This document shows positions 1 to 6,506 of a stretch of 14,722 nt of DNA, one piece after another (positions within the stretch are counted from its first letter, which is position 1; the number at the start of each line of letters is the position of its first letter). The notes beneath the pieces were generated by a model. That model worked only from the letters and a program-made list of their open reading frames with translations. It ran no database searches and had not been told where the DNA came from. This DNA comes from Caryophanales bacterium UBA6769 (GTDB lineage Bacteria; Bacillota; Bacilli; Bacillales; UBA6769). Position numbers and translations under genes: made by a program. The stretch is taken from contig DKGN01000146.1 of NCBI GenBank assembly GCA_002453275.1, positions 1-14,722 of the forward strand. The letters run 5' to 3'.

Positions 1-604
1 TTACGTAAGTTTCTACACCTTTTTCTTCAATTTCATTCATCATCGCTTGGAGATGCTCTTTGTTCAGCCCAATTCCAATGTAAAGTCGAAAATGTTTTTC
101 ATCGTTATCAATAATGACAGGAAGTCCTTTTGCTCGGATTTGTTCTGCAGCGGCTTCCGCAGATTCTTTTGTTTCAAAGGCTCCTGCCTGGATGACTTGG
201 ACACGGAGATCGAGTTCTTTTTCTGTCTTTGTTGAACTATCATCCGAGTTTATTTCGGATTTTCCTTCTGCATTTTCGATAATTGAGTCCTCGCCCGCAA
301 ACATGGAAAGCATAGAAAGTCCAAACGTTGAACCGATTACAATGGCAGACAAAGCGGAGAGCCAAATCGGCTTTAGGTTTCTAAAGGTAGCTTTTTTCGT
401 AACACGATGTTTACCTCTGCTTTTTTTTCGTTTATTCGGTCGTTTCTTCACGTAATTAGATTGACGTTCACTGGAATGCAGTTCCTCATCTTCGCTATGT
501 TGCGTGAAGTATTGTTTATTCAGTTCATACCGTCTCACTGTTTGCTCTCGTCCATTGACAATAATTTTGATTTGTCGACGATTGATACGTTGATTATGTT
601 CCAC
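1..604 (-). CDS. spoIIB: SpoIIB-like SPOR-domain sporulation protein, C-terminus cut by window edge
   Basis: About 201 residues are visible, reading from a GTG at 602-604; the frame is still open at the left edge. The start is chosen because AAGGAG (615-620) lies 10 nt upstream and no ATG fits. The N-terminal 80 residues are basic and probably cytoplasmic, with a Lys/Arg-rich cluster near residues 53-72. One membrane segment follows (about 80-102), then an acidic linker. A SPOR-type domain starts near residue 134 (motif RVQVIQAGAF) and includes a typical FRLYIGIG strand. SPOR domains bind denuded septal glycan. In B. subtilis SpoIIB localises to the sporulation septum and aids septal thinning and engulfment. 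The position downstream of valS-folC matches spoIIB of B. subtilis, although comC, which lies between folC and spoIIB there, is missing. The family call is strong; the exact orthology is inferred from order and architecture. Confidence 0.82.
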   Translation of the reverse strand, partial: MEHNQRINRRQIKIIVNGREQTVRRYELNKQYFTQHSEDEELHSSERQSNYVKKRPNKRKKSRGKHRVTKKATFRNLKPIWLSALSAIVIGSTFGLSMLSMFAGEDSIIENAEGKSEINSDDSSTKTEKELDLRVQVIQAGAFETKESAEAAAEQIRAKGLPVIIDNDEKHFRLYIGIGLNKEHLQAMMNEIEEKGVETYV

Positions 605-639
605 CGTTGACCCGCTCCTTTGCAACAGCTTGTACAACC

Positions 640-667
640 ATTTTATGAGCGAGGACGGATTTTATGA
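640..667 (-). promoter_or_regulatory. Possible sporulation (sigma-E-like) promoter for spoIIB-like gene
   Basis: In the 65-nt folC to spoIIB gap, CATAAAAT occurs twice on the minus strand (659-666 and 640-647). Taken as TCATAAA, then 13 nt, then CATAAAAT, it resembles a sigma-E promoter (-35 with ATA, -10 near CATACAAT). The spacing is one base short and the -35 lacks the final TT. It could also be chance in AT-rich DNA. No terminator is visible after folC, so read-through from folC is equally possible. Confidence 0.25.
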
Positions 668-669
668 CT

Positions 670-1959
670 CTACAATTTTAATTGTGCACGACATTCTGAA
701 ACGAAATAAAGGGAACCCGTTATAATTGTAACGACCGACGGGTCAGTTGGAGCTTTTGCTTGCTCAAGAACTTTTCCTAGATTGTCATTTTGGACGATAT
801 TTTTATGTTTAGAATAAGCACGAAGTTGTTGTGCACGAACTGCTCTCGGATGGGAAAAAGACGTAAAAGTTATTTGATCAGCTACCTGTTCCAATTGAGA
901 AACCATCATTTCGATGTCTTTGTTTTTCAAAGCTGAAAAAATAATATGTACTGTCTCATTAGGGAAACGCTGTTTAATCATATCAACTAATGAATGTATG
1001 GCTGCTACATTATGAGCACCATCTAATATAAGTGTAGGCTGCTCATTCACCTGTTCAAAGCGAGCACGTATCTCTGCTTTTTTCAAGCCAGCCTTTACAG
1101 CGTCATCTTCGACTGTTAATCCAAAAAAGAAATATAAAAAATCAAGAGCCATAAGTGCAAGTGAAGCATTTTGAACTTGATGTGTGCCTCTCATTTTAAT
1201 TTGAAGGTGTTCTTTCGTAAAGAAAGGAGACTGAAAATCAAATTGCTCTCCATCTCGAAGGATGATCTCATTTTTACTTTTAAATTCACTGCCTAGTCGA
1301 TATATTTTCGAATGATTTGCTTTTGCAGCTTCTTCGATAACATGAAGAGCTTCTCCAGTTGCCCCGGTTACAACAGGTACACCTGATTTAATAATTCCTG
1401 CCTTCTCAGAAGCGATTGACTTAATTGTATCTCCTAATATATCGGTATGGTCATAGCTAACATTTGTAATAATAGAAAGCATCGGATATATGACATTCGT
1501 GGAGTCAAGTCTCCCCCCTAATCCTGCCTCAATGATGACGATATCAGGATAGGCAATAGACGCAAAGTAATGGATTGCGATTATTGTCATGACTTCAAAT
1601 TCTGTCGCTTCCCCTAGATCCGTTGTAGCCAGTTCTTCGGTGAGGGTACGAATTTCATTTGCTAATCCGATAAAATCTTCATCTGAAATAGGCTGCCCAT
1701 TTACAGCAATCCGATCGGCTATATTTGTCACATGTGGGGAAGTAAATGTGCCAACTTCTTGGCCTGCTTCCATTATCATTTTTGTTAAATATTCAACTGT
1801 TGAACCTTTTCCATTCGTTCCAGCGACATGGATCGCTTTCAACCTTCGTTCAGGGTGATTGAGCCGTTCAAGCATCCATTCCATTCGCTCGATACCAGGC
1901 TTAATTCCAAATGTTAAGAGACCATTTAGCCATGTTAGTGCTTCATCTATTGTTTTCAT
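670..1959 (-). CDS. folC: Bifunctional folylpolyglutamate / dihydrofolate synthase
   Basis: This 429-residue cytosolic Mur-ligase-family enzyme adds glutamate to folates and, in most bacteria, also makes dihydrofolate from dihydropteroate. The N-terminal ATP-binding domain carries the P-loop AGTNGKGST (residues 46-54), followed by SYDHTDILG and an EAGLGGRLDSTN segment typical of FolC. The C-terminal ligase domain contains LILDGAHN. Length is normal for Bacillus FolC. I place the start at the ATG 1957-1959 (MKTIDEAL), which has AAGGGAG about 10 nt upstream. An in-frame ATG ten codons earlier (1989) lies at or ahead of that site and lacks a good one of its own. The gene is 77 nt downstream of valS, as in B. 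subtilis, and is probably partly co-transcribed with it. Confidence 0.96.
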   Translation of the reverse strand: MKTIDEALTWLNGLLTFGIKPGIERMEWMLERLNHPERRLKAIHVAGTNGKGSTVEYLTKMIMEAGQEVGTFTSPHVTNIADRIAVNGQPISDEDFIGLANEIRTLTEELATTDLGEATEFEVMTIIAIHYFASIAYPDIVIIEAGLGGRLDSTNVIYPMLSIITNVSYDHTDILGDTIKSIASEKAGIIKSGVPVVTGATGEALHVIEEAAKANHSKIYRLGSEFKSKNEIILRDGEQFDFQSPFFTKEHLQIKMRGTHQVQNASLALMALDFLYFFFGLTVEDDAVKAGLKKAEIRARFEQVNEQPTLILDGAHNVAAIHSLVDMIKQRFPNETVHIIFSALKNKDIEMMVSQLEQVADQITFTSFSHPRAVRAQQLRAYSKHKNIVQNDNLGKVLEQAKAPTDPSVVTIITGSLYFVSECRAQLKL

Positions 1960-1994
1960 AAATTGCACGCTCCCTTCTTGCATAAACATAGAAA

Positions 1995-2023
1995 GGGACG
2001 AGATGTTCTTTCTCTCGCATCCC
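1995..2023 (-). other. Imperfect hairpin between valS and folC
   Basis: On the minus strand GGGA plus CGAGA pairs with TCTCG plus TCCC around a 9-nt loop, with a 2-nt bulge. The following bases (TTTCTATG) are only weakly U-rich. It may be a leaky terminator or attenuator that lowers folC expression relative to valS, or an mRNA-stabilising 3' end. Function is a guess. Confidence 0.3.
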
Positions 2024-2036
2024 GTCCAGCTTTCTC

Positions 2037-4670
2037 TTATTGTTTTAACTCTTCGATTCTTTGTTCGACTAGTTTACGCTTTTCAATGTAATCTCTTTCT
2101 TTTTCCCGTTCTTCATCAACGACCTTTGCGGGCGCTTTTTTGACGAAGCCTTCGTTTGCAAGTTTCTTCTGAACACGTTCTACCTCTTTCGTTAACCTAT
2201 CATATTCCTTGTTCAATCGTTGAATTTCTTCTTCGATGTTAATTAACTCTTCAAGCGGCAAGTAAATTTCCGCTCCAGAAATCACTTGTGTGACAGATTT
2301 TTCTTCAGGCTTTGCAGCAAGTGAAATCGTTAATTCGCTCGTGTTACAAAACCTTTGGATATACGCTTCATTTTTCTTCAAAATGAGCTCTGTTTGTTCA
2401 GATGCTGGCTTCATATTCATTGCAATTGGTTTACTCGGTGCAACATTCATTTCAGCTCGAAGGTTCCGGATCGACCGAATGACTTCTTGGATGAGCTTCA
2501 TTTCATTTATCGTCTCAGGCTCATGCCAGTTCTCTTGTTTTTCGGGCCAACTTGCCACTGTAATTGAATCACCTTCATGTGGCAAGTGCTGCCAAATTTC
2601 TTCAGTTATGAAAGGCATAAAAGGATGTAAAAGGCACATCGTGCGCTCAAGCACGTAAGCGAGCACAGAACGAGTCATTTGTTTCGCATTCTCGTCTTCA
2701 CCGTATAGGGTGAGCTTTGCCATTTCGATATACCAGTCACACACATCGTCCCAAATGAAATGATAAAGCTTATTTCCAACTTCTCCGAATTCATATTTCT
2801 CACTTAACGTCGTTACCGCTTCAACCGTTTCATTTAATCTCGTTAAAATCCACTTGTCAGCCAGTTGCATCTCACCATCTAGGTTAATCTCGTCATATGT
2901 TAAGTCTTCCATGTTCATTAATGCAAATCGAGAAGCATTCCAAATTTTATTTGCAAAGTTCCAAGCCGCCTCAACCCGTTCCCAATAAAAACGCAAGTCA
3001 TGTCCTGGTGCACTTCCTGTTACGAGGAAATAGCGGAGTGCATCTGCCCCGTATTTATCAATAACTTCCATAGGGTCAACACCATTCCCTAATGATTTAC
3101 TCATCTTGCGTCCTTCTGAGTCGCGCACGAGACCGTGAATTAGCACATCTTTAAATGGTCGCTGATCGGTAAACTCAATTCCTTGGAAAATCATGCGTGC
3201 GACCCAAAAATAGATGATGTCATATCCCGTTACGAGTACATCAGTCGGATAATAACGCTTATAATCTTCCGCGTCTTCATCGGGCCAACCCATCGTTGAA
3301 AAAGGCCATAAGGCTGAACTAAACCACGTGTCAAGCACGTCCTCGTCTTGCTCCCAATTTTCTTCATCTTTTGGTGCCTCGTGTCCAACATGAATGTCAC
3401 CCGTTTCCTTATGATACCAGGCAGGAATGCGATGACCCCACCAAAGCTGTCTTGAAATACACCAATCATGGATGTTTTCAATCCAACGCAAGTATGTTTT
3501 TTCAAAACGAGCAGGCACGAAGTTGACTTTCCCATCTGACTTTTGAAGGTTAATTGCTTGTTCTGCGAGTGGTTTCATTTTAACGAACCATTGCGTCGAT
3601 AAATACGGTTCTACAACTGCACCACTACGCTCGGAATGTCCGACGGAATGTACGTGGTCCTCAATTTTAAATAATACCCCTTGCTCTTGTAAATCTTCGA
3701 CTATTTTCTTACGGCAATCAAATCGATCCATCCCTTTATACGGACCTGCATTATCATTCATCGAACCGTCTTCATTCATAACGAGAATACGTTCAAGGTT
3801 ATGTCGATTTCCGATTTCGAAGTCATTTGGATCATGTGCTGGTGTGATTTTTACTGCACCCGATCCGAAGTCCATATCAACATAATCATCGGCAACGATC
3901 TTAATTTCCCGATTGACGATCGGAAGGAGAACTGTTTTGCCGATCAGATGCTTGTAGCGCTCATCTTCAGGGTGAACGGCAACAGCTGTATCCCCTAACA
4001 TCGTCTCAGGACGGGTCGTTGCTACTTCAATATGCCCTGAACCGTCTTTTAACGGATATTTCATATGATAAAAAGCTCCATCAATGTCTTTATGGATAAC
4101 TTCAATGTCAGACAACGCTGTTTTCGTTTTCGGATCCCAGTTAATAATATATTCACCGCGGTAAATGAGGCCTTTCTTATATAGTTTAATAAAAACCTCT
4201 CTTACTGCCCGTGAGAGACCTTCATCTAATGTGAAGCGCTCACGTGAATAATCAAGACCGAGACCGAGTTTAGCCCATTGCCTGCGAATGTGGTCAGCAT
4301 ATTCTTCCTTCCATTCCCAAGACTTCTCCAAAAATTTCTCACGACCTAGATCATAGCGACTTAATCCTTCGTCACGTAGTTGGGACTCTACTTGCGCTTG
4401 GGTCGCAATACCTGCATGGTCCATTCCAGGTAACCAGAGTACGTCATACCCTTGCATCCGCTTCATTCTCGTTAGCATGTCTTGTAACGTCGTATCCCAA
4501 GCATGTCCAAGATGAAGTTTACCTGTCACATTTGGTGGTGGAATGACAATCGTGTATGGCTTTTTCTTTTTATCTCCCGTTGCTTCAAAATATCTGCCAT
4601 CTAACCAATAGGCATACCAATTTTCTTCTGTTGTTTTCGGATCATATTTTGTTGGCAATTCTTTCGTCAT
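2037..4670 (-). CDS. valS: Valyl-tRNA synthetase
   Basis: This 877-residue class Ia aminoacyl-tRNA synthetase charges tRNA-Val in the cytosol. It carries the HIGH-type motif HLGH (53-56) after PPPNVTGKL, the CP1 editing domain (about 190-350, with TTRPET at 218-223), the WWGHRIPAW segment near 410, and KMSKS at 522-526. An anticodon-binding domain follows. A C-terminal coiled coil of about 65 residues, rich in Lys and Glu, is typical of ValS. All key motifs are intact and the length matches Bacillus ValS. The start is the ATG at 4668-4670 (MTKELPTK), with GGAGG about 8 nt upstream. The open frame continues 35 codons further, but that stretch lies inside the T-box terminator and antiterminator and should not be translated. 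Expression is controlled by the T-box leader in response to uncharged tRNA-Val. Confidence 0.98.
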   Translation of the reverse strand: MTKELPTKYDPKTTEENWYAYWLDGRYFEATGDKKKKPYTIVIPPPNVTGKLHLGHAWDTTLQDMLTRMKRMQGYDVLWLPGMDHAGIATQAQVESQLRDEGLSRYDLGREKFLEKSWEWKEEYADHIRRQWAKLGLGLDYSRERFTLDEGLSRAVREVFIKLYKKGLIYRGEYIINWDPKTKTALSDIEVIHKDIDGAFYHMKYPLKDGSGHIEVATTRPETMLGDTAVAVHPEDERYKHLIGKTVLLPIVNREIKIVADDYVDMDFGSGAVKITPAHDPNDFEIGNRHNLERILVMNEDGSMNDNAGPYKGMDRFDCRKKIVEDLQEQGVLFKIEDHVHSVGHSERSGAVVEPYLSTQWFVKMKPLAEQAINLQKSDGKVNFVPARFEKTYLRWIENIHDWCISRQLWWGHRIPAWYHKETGDIHVGHEAPKDEENWEQDEDVLDTWFSSALWPFSTMGWPDEDAEDYKRYYPTDVLVTGYDIIYFWVARMIFQGIEFTDQRPFKDVLIHGLVRDSEGRKMSKSLGNGVDPMEVIDKYGADALRYFLVTGSAPGHDLRFYWERVEAAWNFANKIWNASRFALMNMEDLTYDEINLDGEMQLADKWILTRLNETVEAVTTLSEKYEFGEVGNKLYHFIWDDVCDWYIEMAKLTLYGEDENAKQMTRSVLAYVLERTMCLLHPFMPFITEEIWQHLPHEGDSITVASWPEKQENWHEPETINEMKLIQEVIRSIRNLRAEMNVAPSKPIAMNMKPASEQTELILKKNEAYIQRFCNTSELTISLAAKPEEKSVTQVISGAEIYLPLEELINIEEEIQRLNKEYDRLTKEVERVQKKLANEGFVKKAPAKVVDEEREKERDYIEKRKLVEQRIEELKQ

Positions 4671-4713
4671 TATTTTTCCTCCGTCCTTCCTCAATCGATT
4701 ACAGCTTATCCTT

Positions 4714-4985
4714 TCGATAATTAAAATAAAAGCACCTTCATCCATAAAGGACGAAAGTGCTTTTCGCGGTACCACCTTTTTTCACAATCCAAAGATTGTG
4801 CAACTCACAAGTTAACGGTATTTACCGGCTTCTTCTATTTCATTGAATTTGTTTCAAAGAAGCTACTTCTGGGTGACTTCTGTATCGCTTTCCTTAAGAA
4901 ATCTTTCAGCTCATGTTGATTTCTCTCTCTAAAAGGTGCCCTACACATACTAATCCCATTCAACGCATTTACAATTATTCAATTT
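4714..4985 (-). promoter_or_regulatory. T-box riboswitch leader of valS (valine, specifier GUC)
   Basis: On the minus strand the hallmark T-box AAAAGGTGGTACCGCG lies at 4765-4780. Its UGGU can pair with the ACCA end of uncharged tRNA. AAAAGG (4775-4780) can pair with CCTTT (4746-4750) to form the antiterminator, which competes with the terminator hairpin. Upstream elements fit stem I: an AGTA motif in GGGATTAGTATG, the AGAGAG element, and a probable specifier GAA-GTC-ACC with GTC at 4875-4877, a valine codon. A perfect 7-bp hairpin (CACAATC, loop TTTG, GATTGTG; 4783-4800) sits directly before the T-box, where stem III is expected. Uncharged tRNA-Val should stabilise the antiterminator and allow valS transcription. 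Helix borders in stem I were not folded by program. The specifier assignment is inferred from context. Confidence 0.93.
4718..4760 (-). terminator. Intrinsic terminator of the valS T-box leader
   Basis: GCACTTTCGTCC pairs with GGATGAAGGTGC around TTTAT (4732-4760 on the minus strand), a 12-bp stem with two G-U pairs. TTTTATTTTAATT follows. It overlaps the 3' strand of the antiterminator, as expected for a T-box switch. Confidence 0.92.
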
Positions 4986-4991
4986 CTTCAA

Positions 4992-5020
4992 ATTTTACCG
5001 TTCCTGTTCGTTATCGTCAA
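4992..5020 (-). promoter_or_regulatory. Sigma-A promoter of the valS T-box leader
   Basis: Minus strand: -35 TTGACG (5015-5020), 17-nt spacer, -10 TAAAAT (4992-4997). Transcription would start near 4985, giving a leader of about 315 nt, a usual size for T-box genes. Confidence 0.85.
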
Positions 5021-5030
5021 GTTTTGATGA

Positions 5031-5057
5031 ACATATTAAGACGGTTCTCATAAGATA
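5031..5057 (+). promoter_or_regulatory. Candidate sigma-K promoter of the small membrane-protein gene
   Basis: AC (5031-5032), 16 nt, then CATAAGATA (5049-5057). This fits the published sigma-K consensus AC-N16/17-CATAnnnTA at every fixed base. Predicted transcription start is about 5064, roughly 24 nt before the start codon with the ribosome binding site between. No good sigma-A pair was found here. The assignment rests on motif match only. Confidence 0.5.
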
Positions 5058-5087
5058 TTAACAAGAAGCTGTGAGGAGGACGTGTAA

Positions 5088-5291
5088 ATGCTTGGAAAGA
5101 AAAAGCAATACTACCGCCGCTTAAAGTATCCCCCATGGTTGTTAAATGTAAGAGATACATGCGCTGCGTTCGTATTGCCACTAGCCATTTTTCAATTTAT
5201 CCGCACACTTTTACTCCCAACTCCGATTGATGTTATTTTATTGTTACTCTTAATCGGATTCGCTCTAGCGTTCTATCTAGAATGGTTTTGA
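5088..5291 (+). CDS. Small two-helix membrane protein of unknown function
   Basis: I do not recognise this 67-residue protein. The ATG has a strong site, AGGAGGA (5074-5080), 7 nt upstream, which argues that it is a real gene. The first 22 residues are basic and aromatic (KKKQYYRRLKYPPW), suggesting a cytoplasmic N-terminus. Two hydrophobic segments follow (about 23-43 and 46-65), separated by a Leu-Pro-Thr-Pro turn, so it is probably a membrane hairpin. There is no signal-peptide cleavage site. The gene lies between the divergent valS leader and the convergent spoVID, whose stop is 1 nt beyond its own. The adjacent sigma-K-like promoter suggests expression in the mother cell late in sporulation, perhaps in the outer forespore membrane; that is inference. 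In B. subtilis this position holds ysxE, which this protein does not resemble. Confidence 0.75.
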   Translation: MLGKKKQYYRRLKYPPWLLNVRDTCAAFVLPLAIFQFIRTLLLPTPIDVILLLLLIGFALAFYLEWF

Positions 5292-5292
5292 A

Positions 5293-6345
5293 TTAGTTTT
5301 GCTTGCTCGTTCTAGCCGGTATATAAATAATTTGACCTTCTTCAACTTGATCATCTTGTATTTCATTCATTCTAACGAGCTGGGCGGGTTGGACATCATA
5401 AACTTCAGCAATTGATTCAAGTGAATCACCTGGCTGAATGATACGCATTTTCAACGTGGAAAATTCTTCTTCATGACGCTCTAGCATTTTTGTCAGATAA
5501 AGCGCGTTTTCATCGCGAACGCTTTCTTCCTTTTGTTCTTGCTCTTCATCAGCCACATCTTCGAACTCTGCCTCCGTTTCCAAAGCTTCATTACGCTCTT
5601 CCTGTTCATCTTTTTCATACAATGAAGCCCGATCCGACTCTTCTAATGATTCCACTAAAAGGTTATGATCTTCAATATGTTCTTTGTCTTCTCGGCCTTT
5701 TAATTCAATTTGAGGTCCCGTTTGCCTCGATTGCTCCAACTCAATGATTTTTTCATCCGTTTGGGTTGCTTCATTTTCTTTCGCCTCTGCCCCGTTCATT
5801 TCATTATTTTCGATGCGTGCGCTATCAATTTCAAATGAAAATTGCTCGTCGAATGTGAGTGGTTCTCCTTGTTGTTCATCATCACGTTCTATCGATTCAG
5901 TTCGTTCCATTCCTTCCTCTTTTACTCCGATAATTTCGAGCTCTGCTGACAATTGTAAACAGCGTTCATTCGGGAGCTTGTAATCAAATGAATCGACGAT
6001 CACATAGATGTCGTCAAGCTTCTCCACTCTCTCAATTGGAATCGTAATCTCAACGGGAAAACGATGCTCAAACTCCCCATTCATATCGTCTACTTTTCGG
6101 ACTTCTTGTACCGATCGGAATGCCAATTGGTCATTCGTTTCCTCTAAATCAAGATCGCGTTCAATCGATTCCCCTCGCAATTGAAAGTCGCCTTCAAGTC
6201 TTAATGCGCCTTTAATCGTTGCATAATCACCGTGCTCTTCTACAGAAATTTCCGGTTCAAGTGAAACGGATAAAATATTATCAATTTCTTCTCCTTCTTT
6301 AAACCAAATGGATTCTTCAACATTAAATTTTAATGAATTCGCCAT
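5293..6345 (-). CDS. spoVID: SpoVID, spore coat encasement morphogenetic protein (short form)
   Basis: This 350-residue mother-cell protein sits at the forespore surface and drives encasement by the coat, working with SpoIVA and SafA. Residues 1-140 form the conserved N-terminal beta-rich domain (MANSLKFNVEESIWFKEGEE). Residues 140-278 are a very acidic, Glu-rich linker. ENALYLTKML (279-288) is a conserved block just before the LysM, where the SpoIVA-binding region lies in B. subtilis. A LysM domain spans about 300-344 (IIQPGDSLESIAEVY). B. subtilis SpoVID is about 575 residues, so the linker here is much shorter, yet both ends are intact. The start has AAAGGTGATG upstream. It follows hemL but is separated from it by a terminator and has its own sigma-E-like promoter. 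Confidence 0.93.
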   Translation of the reverse strand: MANSLKFNVEESIWFKEGEEIDNILSVSLEPEISVEEHGDYATIKGALRLEGDFQLRGESIERDLDLEETNDQLAFRSVQEVRKVDDMNGEFEHRFPVEITIPIERVEKLDDIYVIVDSFDYKLPNERCLQLSAELEIIGVKEEGMERTESIERDDEQQGEPLTFDEQFSFEIDSARIENNEMNGAEAKENEATQTDEKIIELEQSRQTGPQIELKGREDKEHIEDHNLLVESLEESDRASLYEKDEQEERNEALETEAEFEDVADEEQEQKEESVRDENALYLTKMLERHEEEFSTLKMRIIQPGDSLESIAEVYDVQPAQLVRMNEIQDDQVEEGQIIYIPARTSKQN

Positions 6346-6385
6346 TCCTTCATCACCTTTCTTTCGTGCACTTCGCTATAGTACA

Positions 6386-6414
6386 GGTTTATGCCTTGAA
6401 TATAGTGAATATGA
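6386..6414 (-). promoter_or_regulatory. Candidate sigma-E promoter of spoVID
   Basis: Minus strand: TCATATT (6408-6414), 14-nt spacer, CATAAACC (6386-6393). The -35 fits the sigma-E consensus fully; the -10 keeps CATA and the A at position 6. Transcription would start near 6380, 35 nt before spoVID. spoVID of B. subtilis is known to be sigma-E dependent. Confidence 0.6.
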
Positions 6415-6480
6415 TTAAGAAAACAAGTGAATATTCAAAGTTGAAGTGGCACATTTGGAAGGTTGAAAGATGAAACCGAC

Positions 6481-6506
6481 AAAAAAACCGCACCAAATTG
6501 GTACGG
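6481..6506 (-). terminator. Intrinsic terminator of the hem operon
   Basis: Directly after the hemL TAG, CCGTACC pairs with GGTGCGG (6488-6506; one G-U) around AATTT, followed by seven T (6481-6487) on the minus strand. It should end the hemAXCDBL transcript before spoVID. Confidence 0.9.

Noticed and set aside
114..455. 113-codon plus-strand frame opposite the spoIIB-like gene
   Set aside because: Shadow of the real minus-strand gene, whose SPOR domain and membrane segment are clear.
1960..1989. Ten-codon upstream extension of folC
   Set aside because: The AAGGGAG site lies within this stretch and is correctly spaced for the ATG at 1959; FolC homologues start near that Met.
2290..2658. 122-codon plus-strand frame inside valS
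   Set aside because: Antisense to the anticodon-binding and C-terminal part of ValS, with no start signals.
4671..4775. 35-codon N-terminal extension of valS
   Set aside because: It lies within the T-box antiterminator and terminator, has no homology to ValS N-termini, and the ATG at 4670 has its own GGAGG.
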